Positions 28,358-35,746 of a stretch of DNA of 64,000 bases are shown here, in pieces. The stretch spans positions 63,774 to 127,773 of the forward strand of contig NZ_BBUY01000015.1 of assembly GCF_001590865.1 (NCBI RefSeq), read 5' to 3'. Both the position numbers and the translations under genes were made by a program. How positions within the stretch are numbered: the first letter of the stretch is position 1; each line of letters starts with the position of its first letter. The notes below the pieces were generated by a model, which saw nothing but the letters and a program-made list of their open reading frames with translations, searched no databases and was not told the DNA's origin. Source of the stretch: Streptomyces sp. NBRC 110611 (GTDB lineage Bacteria; Actinomycetota; Actinomycetes; Streptomycetales; Streptomycetaceae).

Positions 28358-29266
28358 ATGAGCGCTGCCCAAAACCGGCTCAAGTTCGCGTGGTTAGAGG
28401 TCACGGGATTCTGCAACGAGTCCTGTGATCACTGCTATGCCGACTCGTCCCCCAAGGGGACGCACGGCACGATGACCGCGCGCAACTGGGCAGGCGTAAT
28501 TGATCAGTTGGCGGAGATCGGCGTTGACGACGTCCAGTTCATCGGCGGGGAACCCACGCTGTACCCGCACCTTGCGGACCTGATCCAGCACGCCCACGGG
28601 GCGGGGCTCGGGGTCGAGGTGTTCTCGAACCTGACCCACATCCGCGAACCCCTGTGGAAGACGTTCAAGGCGTGCGGGGCCAAGCTCGCCACGTCGTACT
28701 ACTCGGACACGGCCGCCGACCACGACAAGGTGACCCGGCTCCGGGGCTCCCACAAGCGGACCCGCGCGAACATCGCCAAGGCGCTAGACCTCGGTATCCC
28801 GCTGCGGGGCGGAGTCGTCACCGTGAACCAGGGGCAGCGTGCTAAGGAGGCGGCGCAGGACCTCTTGGCGCTCGGGGTGGAAGAGGTCGGCGGGGACCGT
28901 ACGCGGGCGTTCGGACGGGCCAGCAAGGGCGCCGCGCCGACGATCGGGGACCTGTGCGGGCACTGCGCCCATGAGAAGTGCGCTATCGGCCCGACCGGCG
29001 ACGTATGGCCGTGCGTGCTGGGGCGCTTCCTGACCCTGGGGAACGTGCTGACGACGCCGCTCGCTGACATCTGGGGCGGCGCGCAGATGGCGCAGGTAAC
29101 GGCCGACATCACGGCTGTACACGGAGAGGGGGCGCAGTCGTGCACGCCTCCGCAGTTCCTCCCCATGTGCGGGCCCTGTGGGCCGTGCGTTCCCTCTGTG
29201 GGGCACTGCGACCCAAGGGAGACCGACGCCGTTACGGAGACGGCTACGATCGGCGCACCCGCCTGA
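28358..29266 (+). CDS. Radical SAM enzyme with SPASM-like C-terminus
   Basis: The 302-residue protein carries the [4Fe-4S]/SAM motif CNESCDHC (Cys19, 23, 26) and FIGGEPTLYPHLADLI, the GGE motif contacting SAM. The C-terminal Cys pattern LCGHCAHEKCAIGPTGDVWP, with C, then LGNVLTTPLADIWGG, is SPASM-like and binds auxiliary clusters. An extra CGPCGPCVPSVGHC tail follows. SPASM enzymes often modify ribosomal peptides. The substrate here is unknown; the two small ORFs upstream are only candidates. TAGGAG precedes the start. Confidence 0.85.
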   Translation: MSAAQNRLKFAWLEVTGFCNESCDHCYADSSPKGTHGTMTARNWAGVIDQLAEIGVDDVQFIGGEPTLYPHLADLIQHAHGAGLGVEVFSNLTHIREPLWKTFKACGAKLATSYYSDTAADHDKVTRLRGSHKRTRANIAKALDLGIPLRGGVVTVNQGQRAKEAAQDLLALGVEEVGGDRTRAFGRASKGAAPTIGDLCGHCAHEKCAIGPTGDVWPCVLGRFLTLGNVLTTPLADIWGGAQMAQVTADITAVHGEGAQSCTPPQFLPMCGPCGPCVPSVGHCDPRETDAVTETATIGAPA

Positions 29267-29294
29267 CCCGCTGAGATCACCAGGGAGCACGGAC

Positions 29295-29639
29295 ATGCAC
29301 GATCACGGCGACGACTTCGGCCCGTGGGGTACGGACGGCAATGCCAGCGCCGTACAGCGAACTGAAGAGGAGTGGGCCGTCATCGCCCGGTACATCCGGC
29401 ACGCCGCGAACAAGGTCGGCCCGGATCTTCCGCTGTGTCTTCCTGGCGAGCCGCAGGCGTGCGGGCGAACTGCGCAGCAGCACGTCTTGGCGTGGTCGGC
29501 CCATCTGAAAGCGGTGGCCCATCACCTGATCGAACAGGCGACGCCGAGCCAGGAGAGGGGCGCCCACGCTGCCGGGACTCTGTACCAGCGGCGGCTAGGC
29601 GAACTGCGGGACCAGAGCACCCGCGCACACGTCCAGTAG
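29295..29639 (+). CDS. Hypothetical protein, last gene of the element
   Basis: 114 residues from ATG 29295 with AGGGAG upstream; the longer frame overlaps the radical SAM gene and is rejected. The sequence MHDHGDDFGPWGTDGNASAV leads into helices (EEEWAVIARYIRHAANKVGP and QHVLAWSAHLKAVAHHLIEQ). The family is unknown. It lies about 100 bp from attR, so it was probably carried as part of the element. Confidence 0.6.
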   Translation: MHDHGDDFGPWGTDGNASAVQRTEEEWAVIARYIRHAANKVGPDLPLCLPGEPQACGRTAQQHVLAWSAHLKAVAHHLIEQATPSQERGAHAAGTLYQRRLGELRDQSTRAHVQ

Positions 29640-29699
29640 GACGCGAATACGGCCCTGTCTGCGCGCTGTCGGCGGCGTGCGGGCGGGGCTCCGTGCTGC

Positions 29700-29975
29700 T
29701 CAGGCAGGCGCCATCTGGTGTGTATCCCGGAGGGTGTACCTTTCGAGCCAGGTGTACCAGGTGACGCCGATCGTCCCCAGGTGGGCGACCTCCTCGCGGC
29801 GCAGCCCGGGGGTGCGGCGCCGGGTGCCTCGGGGCAGGCCGACCTGCTCCGGGGTGATCCGCTCCCGGCGACTGCGCAGAAACGCGGCCAGCTCGGCGCG
29901 GCGGGCGGAGTGGCAGCGCGGGGCGGCGGTGCCAGGGGCTGTGACAGCCTGCGTCAAGGGCGCATCTACGGTCAT
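29700..29975 (-). pseudogene. N-terminal half of the split XRE/MmyB-type regulator
   Basis: The frame starts MTVDAPLTQAVTAPGTAAPR and contains the complete helix-turn-helix (ELAAFLRSRRERITPEQVGL, TPGLRREEVAHL, IGVTWYTWLE). Host coding ends at 29742; the last codons (RYTLRDTHQMAPA) come from the element and end in a stop. A truncated DNA-binding fragment of about 91 residues could still be made. The rest of the gene is at 19013-19684. It is divergent from the MFS gene at 30077. Confidence 0.88.
29742..29747. other. attR core (TTCGAG)
   Basis: This is the right junction. On the left is element sequence ending GGGTGTACCT; on the right is the host CCAGGTGTACCAGGTGACG of the regulator. It shares only TTCGAG with attL, the short identity expected of a serine integrase. 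Confidence 0.85.
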
Positions 29976-30021
29976 GCCCCGAGCCTGCCGTAGGTCGCAG
30001 CCGGTTGCCAGGTAGAGGAAA

Positions 30022-30045
30022 TACCAGGATAAGGACACTCTGGTA
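30022..30045. promoter_or_regulatory. Inverted repeat between the split regulator and the MFS gene
   Basis: TACCAG (30022-30027) and CTGGTA (30040-30045) are 12 bp apart in the divergent promoter region. It is a candidate operator of the now-split regulator, by position only. Confidence 0.35.
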
Positions 30046-30076
30046 CCCGTCTGAGCGGGCCACGATCGTCGTGATC

Positions 30077-31531
30077 GTGACCGATACCCACGTTCAGACC
30101 ACCGTCCCCGCACCGCCGTCCGCGCCCACCTGGCACCGGTCGGCGGCCGCCCCGCTGCTGACCCCGCTGGGCCTGCTGACCGTCCTCCTCGGCGCGGCGC
30201 TGCCGATGATCGACTTCTTCATCGTCAATGTCGCCCTGCCGAGCATCGACCACGATCTGCACGCGGGCCCCGCCATGCTGGAGATGGTGGTGGCCGGTTA
30301 CGGCGTCGCCTACGCCATGCTGCTCGTCCTCGGCGGGCGGCTCGGCGACATGATCGGGCGCCGCCGGGTGTTCCTGTGGAGCCTGGCCTCCTTCGGTGTG
30401 ACCTCGCTCGCCTGCGGGCTGGCGCCGAACGCCTGGTCCCTGGTGGCCGCCCGAGTCGCCCAGGGCGCCGCATCCGCGCTGCTGCTGCCGCAGGTGCTGG
30501 CCACCATCCAGGCGTCGACCACCGGCAGGCGGCGCGCCAAGGCCGTCAGCCTGTACGGCGGTACGGCGGGCGTCTCCAGCGCCCTCGGCCAGGTGCTCGG
30601 CGGGCTGCTGATCGCGGCCGATCTGGCGGGCAGCGGCTGGCGGGCGGTCTTCCTGGTGAATGTGCCGATCGCCGCGGCGGCCTGGCTGCTGAGCGTCCGT
30701 ACGGTGCCCGAGACCCGCTCGCCGCACCCCAGCCGGGTGGACGGTCCCGGCACCGCGCTGCTCGCGTTGGCGCTGGTCACTCTGCTGCTACCGCTGACCG
30801 AGGGGCGCGCGGCCGGGTGGCCGCTGTGGTCATGGGTGCTGCTGGGCGTCTTCCCCTTCGCCGCCGCGGCGTTCGCGGTCGTCGAGCGGCGCGCCGAACG
30901 GGCGGGCCGTACACCTCTCGTACCGCCCTCCCTGCTGCGCATCCGGTCGGTCCACAGCGGCCTTTCCCTGATCGTGCCATTCTCCGTCGGATTCGGCGGC
31001 TTCATGTTCGTGGTGGCCGTCGCCCTCCAAAACGGCCTGCGTTACGGCCCGTTCGCGGCCGGCCTGGCCCTCGCCCCGCTCTGTGCCGCGTACTTCTTCG
31101 CCTCGCTGGCGGGCCCGCGGCTGGTGCAGCGCTTCGGGCGCCGCGTCGTGATCACCGGCTCGCTGATCCAGGGCACCGGGCTGGCCGCCCTGGCGCTGAC
31201 GGTCCGCGCCGGCTGGCCCGACGTCTCGGTGGCCGGGCTCGCGCCGGGCATGACGGTGCTGGGCCTCGGGCAGGGGTTGGTTCTGCCGGTGCTGATGCGC
31301 ATCGTGCTCAGCGAGCTGCCGGTGACACAGGCCGGGGTGGGCGGCGGCGTCATGGTCACCAGCCAGCAATCGGGCCTGGCGCTCGGCGTGGCCACGCTGG
31401 GCTCCCTCTTCCTCGCCCTGGTCCCGGCCGTGGGCATCCGCGATGCACTGCTCGCCGCGCTGCTGACCCAGCTCGCGATCGTCGCGGGCACGACGCTGCT
31501 GGGGCTGCGGCTGCCACGGGCCGTGCGCTAG
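30077..31531 (+). CDS. MFS drug-efflux transporter (DHA2 type)
   Basis: About 484 residues from GTG 30077; GTG 30071 is an equally possible start, while the longer frame antisenses the regulator promoter. The multi-span membrane exporter has MIDFFIVNVALPSIDHDL in helix 1, GGRLGDMIGRRR in loop 2-3 and GTAGVSSALGQVLGGLL in helix 5. It is divergent from the regulator whose gene is interrupted. In its family such regulators usually control the neighbouring exporter, so element integration may alter its expression. Confidence 0.9.
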   Translation: MTDTHVQTTVPAPPSAPTWHRSAAAPLLTPLGLLTVLLGAALPMIDFFIVNVALPSIDHDLHAGPAMLEMVVAGYGVAYAMLLVLGGRLGDMIGRRRVFLWSLASFGVTSLACGLAPNAWSLVAARVAQGAASALLLPQVLATIQASTTGRRRAKAVSLYGGTAGVSSALGQVLGGLLIAADLAGSGWRAVFLVNVPIAAAAWLLSVRTVPETRSPHPSRVDGPGTALLALALVTLLLPLTEGRAAGWPLWSWVLLGVFPFAAAAFAVVERRAERAGRTPLVPPSLLRIRSVHSGLSLIVPFSVGFGGFMFVVAVALQNGLRYGPFAAGLALAPLCAAYFFASLAGPRLVQRFGRRVVITGSLIQGTGLAALALTVRAGWPDVSVAGLAPGMTVLGLGQGLVLPVLMRIVLSELPVTQAGVGGGVMVTSQQSGLALGVATLGSLFLALVPAVGIRDALLAALLTQLAIVAGTTLLGLRLPRAVR

Positions 31532-31749
31532 GGCCTGTCCGATGGGGACGGGCCAGGGGGAGCTGAGGACGTGCGAACGGCGCGCTGAGGCGGTCGGAAG
31601 GCAACGGGAATTTCGATGGACGACTAACAGATATTGAAATCTGTCAGCCGTCATGCCATAGTCGACTCACGGCGGCAGCTGCATGCAGCAAGTCAGCAGG
31701 CAGCGCCATATCCATCCCTTCCCCACCCCTCCCCTCTCAGGAGCTCTCC
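31532..31749. promoter_or_regulatory. Promoter with palindrome upstream of the aldo/keto reductase
   Basis: ACAGAT-ATTGAA-ATCTGT (31627-31644) is a perfect 6-6-6 palindrome. It overlaps a candidate -35 TTGAAA (31635-31640), with CATAGT as -10 about 16 bp on. A repressor bound there would block the promoter. Confidence 0.5.
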
Positions 31750-32754
31750 GTGCAGACCCGCACCCTCGGCACCAACGGCCCGCAGACCTCCGCCCTCGGC
31801 CTCGGCTGCATGGGCATGTCCGCCCTCTACGGCGACAGCGACCGCAGTGAGTCGATCGCCACCATCCATGCCGCCCTCGACGCCGGCGTCACCCTGCTCG
31901 ACACCGGCGACTTCTACGGCATGGGCCACAACGAACTGCTGATCAACGAGGCCCTGCGCACCGCCCCCGCGGCCGCTCGCGAGCGAGCACAGATCAGCGT
32001 CAAGTTCGGCGCCCTGCGCACCGTCGAGGGCGGCTTCACCGGCTACGACGGACGGCCGGACGCGGTGAAGAACTTCGCCGCGTACTCCCTCCAGCGCCTG
32101 GGCACGGACCACATCGACATCTACCGGATCGCCCGCATCGACCCGGACGTGCCGATCGAGGAGACCGTCGGCGCCATCGCCGAGCTGGTCGACGCCGGCC
32201 ATGTCCGGCACATCGGCCTCTCCGAGGTGGGTGCGGAGTCGCTGCGCCGGGCCGCCGCCATCGCCCCGATCTCCGACCTCCAGATCGAGTACTCCCTCAT
32301 CTCCCGCGGCATCGAGGACGCGATTCTGCCCACCGCCCGCGAGCTGGGCATCGGCATCACCGCGTACGGCGTGCTGTCCCGTGGCCTGATCAGCGGCCAC
32401 TTCAGCCGTGACCGCAAGCTCGCCGCGAACGACTTCCGCGGGATGAGCCCCCGCTTCCAGGGGGAGAACCTCGCGCGCAACCTCGATCTGGTGGAGGCGC
32501 TGCGGAAGATAGCCGAGCAGAAGGGTGTCTCGGTCGCCCAGACCGCTATCGCCTGGGTGCTCTCGCGCGGCGAGGACATCGTCCCGCTGGTCGGCGCCCG
32601 CCGCCGTGACCGGCTGGCCGAGGCGCTCGGCGCCCTGGACGTCACCCTGGACGCCGACGACCTGGCCGCGGTCGAGCGCGCGGTCCCGGCCGACGCCGCG
32701 GCGGGTGACCGCTACCCGGCCGATCAGATGGCCCACCTGGACAGCGAGCACTGA
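31750..32754 (+). CDS. Aldo/keto reductase
   Basis: The 334-residue NADPH-dependent reductase starts at a GTG with CAGGAGC upstream. The barrel motifs are GLGCMGMSALYG near the N-terminus, DTGDFYGMGHNE carrying the catalytic Asp and Tyr, and VKFG supplying the Lys. The usual YxxHRxD has become YRIARID, so the fourth catalytic residue (His) is replaced, as in an AKR subgroup. VGARRRDRLAEALGAL binds cofactor near the end. A TetR gene follows. The substrate is unknown. Confidence 0.92.
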   Translation: MQTRTLGTNGPQTSALGLGCMGMSALYGDSDRSESIATIHAALDAGVTLLDTGDFYGMGHNELLINEALRTAPAAARERAQISVKFGALRTVEGGFTGYDGRPDAVKNFAAYSLQRLGTDHIDIYRIARIDPDVPIEETVGAIAELVDAGHVRHIGLSEVGAESLRRAAAIAPISDLQIEYSLISRGIEDAILPTARELGIGITAYGVLSRGLISGHFSRDRKLAANDFRGMSPRFQGENLARNLDLVEALRKIAEQKGVSVAQTAIAWVLSRGEDIVPLVGARRRDRLAEALGALDVTLDADDLAAVERAVPADAAAGDRYPADQMAHLDSEH

Positions 32755-32898
32755 CCGCCAGGGCACGTGCGCGGGATGCCGACGTCAGGGCCGGCATGGA
32801 GCCCTCGCTCCGGGCGCCTGGCTCAGCGGGCGGGGCCGGCCATCACAGGGCGACCTGCGCCCCAGGCTCGCACCCCGGGGCGCAGACGGGGCAAGGGC

Positions 32899-32927
32899 AG
32901 GTACCGTCCCTACGTACATACGTACCT
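32899..32927. promoter_or_regulatory. Palindromic site upstream of the TetR gene
   Basis: AGGTAC and GTACCT arms lie 17 bp apart, with ACGTACATACGTAC in between, 58 bp before the TetR start. This is a plausible autoregulatory operator. Confidence 0.4.
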
Positions 32928-32984
32928 GGCTGCATACCGGGCACCTCTGCCCCGCCCGCTCTCCCAGAAAGGCCGGCCCGCCCC

Positions 32985-33566
32985 ATGCCCCCCGAGACGT
33001 TGACCCCCGAGCGCATCCTCGAAGCCACCGAGGAGGTGCTGCGCCGCTACGGCCCGGCCAAGGCCACGGTCGTGGACGTGGCGCGCGCCCTGGGCGTCAG
33101 CCATGGGAGCGTCTACCGCCATTTCCGCACGAAGGCGGCGTTGCGGGAGGCGGTCACGGAGCGCTGGCTGGACCGTACGAGCGAGGAGCTGTCGGTCATC
33201 GTCACCGAGGAGGGCCCCGCTCCCGAGCGCCTGGACCGCTGGCTGACCGCCCTCTTCGAGGCCAAGCGGCACAAGGCCGGTGACGACCCCGAACTTTTCG
33301 CCACATATATGACATTGATCGGCGAGAGTGGGGGCGTGGTCGACCGGCACGTCACGGATCTGGAGGCCCAGCTCACCACCATCATCGAGGCCGGTGTCGG
33401 CGAGGGTGCCTTCCACACCCCCTCCCCCGCCACCACCGCCCGCGCCGTCTTCGACGCCACCGGGCGCTTCCACGACCCGTGTTACGCCGCCGAGTGGTCC
33501 CGCCCCGAGATCGCCACCGACTTCGAGGCCGTCCGCGACCTGATTCTGCGCGGCCTGCGCGGCTGA
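32985..33566 (+). CDS. TetR-family transcriptional regulator
   Basis: 193 residues from ATG 32985; the longer frame upstream is Pro/Gly low-complexity over the operator region. The helix-turn-helix is AKATVVDVARALGVSHGSVY followed by RHFRTKAALREAV, standard for TetR. The C-terminal ligand domain is of the type ending CYAAEWSRPEIATDFEAVRD. It probably represses itself and perhaps the aldo/keto reductase just upstream. Confidence 0.9.
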   Translation: MPPETLTPERILEATEEVLRRYGPAKATVVDVARALGVSHGSVYRHFRTKAALREAVTERWLDRTSEELSVIVTEEGPAPERLDRWLTALFEAKRHKAGDDPELFATYMTLIGESGGVVDRHVTDLEAQLTTIIEAGVGEGAFHTPSPATTARAVFDATGRFHDPCYAAEWSRPEIATDFEAVRDLILRGLRG

Positions 33567-33585
33567 GCCGGCCGCACAGGACGAA

Positions 33586-33618
33586 GGCCCGCCCACGACA
33601 CCTGATCGCGAGCGGGCC
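33586..33618. terminator. Hairpin between convergent genes
   Basis: A 7-bp stem, GGCCCGC / GCGGGCC, has a 19-base loop between the TetR gene and the converging carboxypeptidase gene. Confidence 0.5.
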
Positions 33619-33690
33619 CCTGCACCACAACGCCCTACGCCTACGGCCGCCGGTTCCTACGTCCCCGGTGGCCCCTCGGTGGGCTACTGG

Positions 33691-34584
33691 CTACTTCTTG
33701 AAGGCGTAGTCCATCAGCTTCTTGGCGTCCGTGGTGCGGTTGCCGACCGAGGAGGACGCCAGGACCGTACCGATCACGGTCTTGCCCTTCCGGGTGGCGG
33801 CGAAGACCAGGCAGTACTTGGACTCCGGGCCCGAGCCGGTCTTGACGCCGATGGTGCCGGCGTAGCTGCCCAGCAGCGGGTTGGTGTTGGTCCACTCCAT
33901 GTAGCGGTAGCCGCCGGACTTCGTGGTGACCTTCTGCTTGGTCGACTTCGTCTGCACGACCGTGCGGAACGTGGAGTTCTTCATCGCGCTGCTGGCGAGC
34001 TTGGTCAGATCACGCGGTGTCGAGTAGTTCGTCCCACGCCCTATCCCGTCGAACGAGTCGAAGTGGGTGTTCTTCATGCCGAGGGACTTGGCGGTGGTGT
34101 TCATCTTGCCGATGAACGACTTCACCCGCGCCTCCCGGGTGGACCCGGTGCCGAACTTGTCGGCCAGCGCGTAGGCGGCGTCACAGCCGGACGGCAGCAT
34201 CAGCCCGTACAGCAGCTGACGGACCGATACCTTGTCGCCGACGATCAGCTTGGCCGAGGAGGCCCAGTTGTTGGCGACGATGTAGTCGCTGTACGCCTTC
34301 TGGACCGTGACCTTGGCGTCCAGGTCGAGCTTCGGCTGTGCGAGCACCACCTGAGCCGTCATGATCTTGGTGGTGGAGCCGGTGGAGCGACGGGTGTCGG
34401 CGGCCTTGGTGAAGAGGCTCTTGCCGGTGCCGTTGTCCATCACGAACCCGCCCTGGGCGGTGATCGTGGGCTGGGGGAGCGTGGCGGCCTGCGCCGGGGC
34501 GGCGAACACCCCTGCGGTCAGGACAGCTCCAGCGGTGAGGGCGACCGCAGAAACGCGGTGAATGCCCTTGATGCTAGTTTTCAA
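33691..34584 (-). CDS. Serine-type D-alanyl-D-alanine carboxypeptidase (S11)
   Basis: About 297 residues from a TTG at 34584, chosen because GGAG lies eight bases upstream and a signal peptide (RVSAVALTAGAVLTAGVFAA, cleavage after PAQA) follows directly; an ATG at 34641 is the alternative. Penicillin-binding-protein motifs are STTK (nucleophile Ser), SGC in MLPSGCDAAYALAD and KTG in IGVKTGSGPES. It trims peptidoglycan stem peptides outside the membrane. It is monocistronic. Confidence 0.9.
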   Translation of the reverse strand: MKTSIKGIHRVSAVALTAGAVLTAGVFAAPAQAATLPQPTITAQGGFVMDNGTGKSLFTKAADTRRSTGSTTKIMTAQVVLAQPKLDLDAKVTVQKAYSDYIVANNWASSAKLIVGDKVSVRQLLYGLMLPSGCDAAYALADKFGTGSTREARVKSFIGKMNTTAKSLGMKNTHFDSFDGIGRGTNYSTPRDLTKLASSAMKNSTFRTVVQTKSTKQKVTTKSGGYRYMEWTNTNPLLGSYAGTIGVKTGSGPESKYCLVFAATRKGKTVIGTVLASSSVGNRTTDAKKLMDYAFKK

Positions 34585-34708
34585 ATTGAATACTCCAAAT
34601 ACCCCTGCGGTGCGGCCCTTTGAGGAAAGCCGCTCTCTCATGAGACGCGTGGGAGGGACCAATGGATGCGCCCCACACAGCCAACTTCACCAACTTGGCC
34701 AACTTTGG

Positions 34709-34792
34709 CCCTGCCTGACCGACCTGGCCAACTCGGCCTTGCCTGACCGACCTGGACAACTCGCCCCTGCCTGCCCGACCTGGCCAACTTGG
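34709..34792. repeat. 28-bp tandem repeat, three copies
   Basis: Units begin at 34709, 34737 and 34765 with the core CTGCCTGACCGACCTGG, slightly diverged. Shorter 9-bp repeats follow to about 34850. Confidence 0.8.
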
Positions 34793-34913
34793 CCTGCTTG
34801 GTTGACCTGCCCGACCTGCCCGACCTGCCCGACCTGGCCGGCTTCTGCTTCTGCTCTGCTTCGGCCTCGGCCTCGGGAATCTCGACCACGGGAATACCGC
34901 CCGCCCTCCCCCT

Positions 34914-34977
34914 GTTGTGGCCCCGCAGGGGGCCCTCGCGACCCTTAGGGGATCCGTTCGACCGCCCCCTAAGGGTC
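34914..34977 (+). repeat. Dispersed 64-bp stem-loop repeat, copy 1
   Basis: The sequence GTGGCCCCGCAGGGGGCCCT is followed by an ACCCTTAGGGG...CCCCCTAAGGGT stem-loop. The reverse complement of 37632-37695 matches it over the full length with few differences. Confidence 0.85.
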
Positions 34978-35030
34978 CGAACCGCCCCGCCCCTCCGCCG
35001 CCCCGCCCCCGCGCCCACCACCGCCAACTT

Positions 35031-35681
35031 CTAGCCCCCCACCCCCAGGAAGTGCAGCACCGCCAGCACCCGGCGGTGGTCGGCGTCCGCCTTCGGCAGG
35101 TCGAGCTTGGCGAGAATGTTGTTGATGTGCTTGGCGACCGCGCTCTCGCTGACCACGAGCTGGGCAGCGATCCCCGCGTTGGAACGGCCCTCGGCCATCA
35201 GGGCGAGGACCTCCCGCTCCCGGGCCGTCAGCCGTTCCAGCGGATCACTCGGCCGCCGCACCAGCAGCTGGGCGACCACCTGCGGGTCGAGCGCGGTGCC
35301 GCCGTCCGCCACCCGCCGCAGCGCCTCGACGAACTCCTCGACATCCGCCACCCGCTGCTTGAGCAGATAGCCCACCCCGCTGGTGTTGGTGGCCAGCAGC
35401 TCGGCGGCGTACCGCTCCTCGACGTACTGGGAGAGCATCAGCACGGCGGTCGCGGGCCAGCCCTGGCGGATCGACAGCGCGGCGCGCACGCCCTCGTCCG
35501 TGAAGCCGGGCGGCATCCGGACGTCCACCACCGCGAGGTCGGGCCGGTGCTCCTCGACGGCGGCCAGCAGTCCGTGCGCGTCCCCCACCTCGGCCACCAC
35601 CGCGAAGCCGGCCATCTCCACCACCTTGACCAGCCCGATCCGCAGCAGCACGGAATCCTCGGCGATCACGGCACGTCTCAT
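35031..35681 (-). CDS. NarL/LuxR-family response regulator
   Basis: 216 residues from ATG 35681 (a GTG twelve bases upstream is possible). The receiver domain (1-120) has acidic EDS at the N-terminus and the phospho-acceptor Asp in VVDVRMPPG. The LuxR helix-turn-helix is LTAREREVLALMAEGRSNAG followed by ESAVAKHINNILAKL. It lies 65 bp after the histidine kinase gene, forming one two-component operon. The target is unknown. Confidence 0.93.
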   Translation of the reverse strand: MRRAVIAEDSVLLRIGLVKVVEMAGFAVVAEVGDAHGLLAAVEEHRPDLAVVDVRMPPGFTDEGVRAALSIRQGWPATAVLMLSQYVEERYAAELLATNTSGVGYLLKQRVADVEEFVEALRRVADGGTALDPQVVAQLLVRRPSDPLERLTAREREVLALMAEGRSNAGIAAQLVVSESAVAKHINNILAKLDLPKADADHRRVLAVLHFLGVGG

Positions 35682-35746
35682 ATCGGGCACGACACCCCTA
35701 CCCCTCACTTCGGGCACGACGCCCGTCATCTCAGGCACAGCATCCG

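Larger units (their letters stand above)
19679..29747. mobile_element. Integrated serine-integrase element, phage-satellite-like, about 10.06 kb
   Basis: Both ends carry TTCGAG (19679-19684 and 29742-29747). Excision between them restores an uninterrupted regulator gene. Cargo runs almost wholly on the plus strand: integrase, coiled-coil protein, small zinc-finger proteins, two hypotheticals, a P27-like small terminase, a zinc-ribbon/HNH-like ORF, an XRE/TPR regulator, three small coupled ORFs, a radical SAM enzyme and a terminal hypothetical. Base composition is visibly less GC-rich than the flanks, most obviously 22.5-25.3 kb. No capsid, tail, portal, large terminase, replication or conjugation gene was recognised. 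The satellite interpretation is inference from TerS without structural genes. Confidence 0.85.
34585..35030. other. Long intergenic region with repeats
   Basis: About 450 bp without a supportable gene. It holds a 28-bp tandem repeat (34709-34792), 9-bp CCTGCCCGA repeats after it, and one copy of a 64-bp dispersed repeat (34914-34977). Confidence 0.6.

Noticed and set aside
19679..29747. Actinomycete integrative conjugative element
   Set aside because: No replication initiator, FtsK-like TraSA or Spd genes are recognisable, and the integration site is a regulator gene rather than a tRNA.
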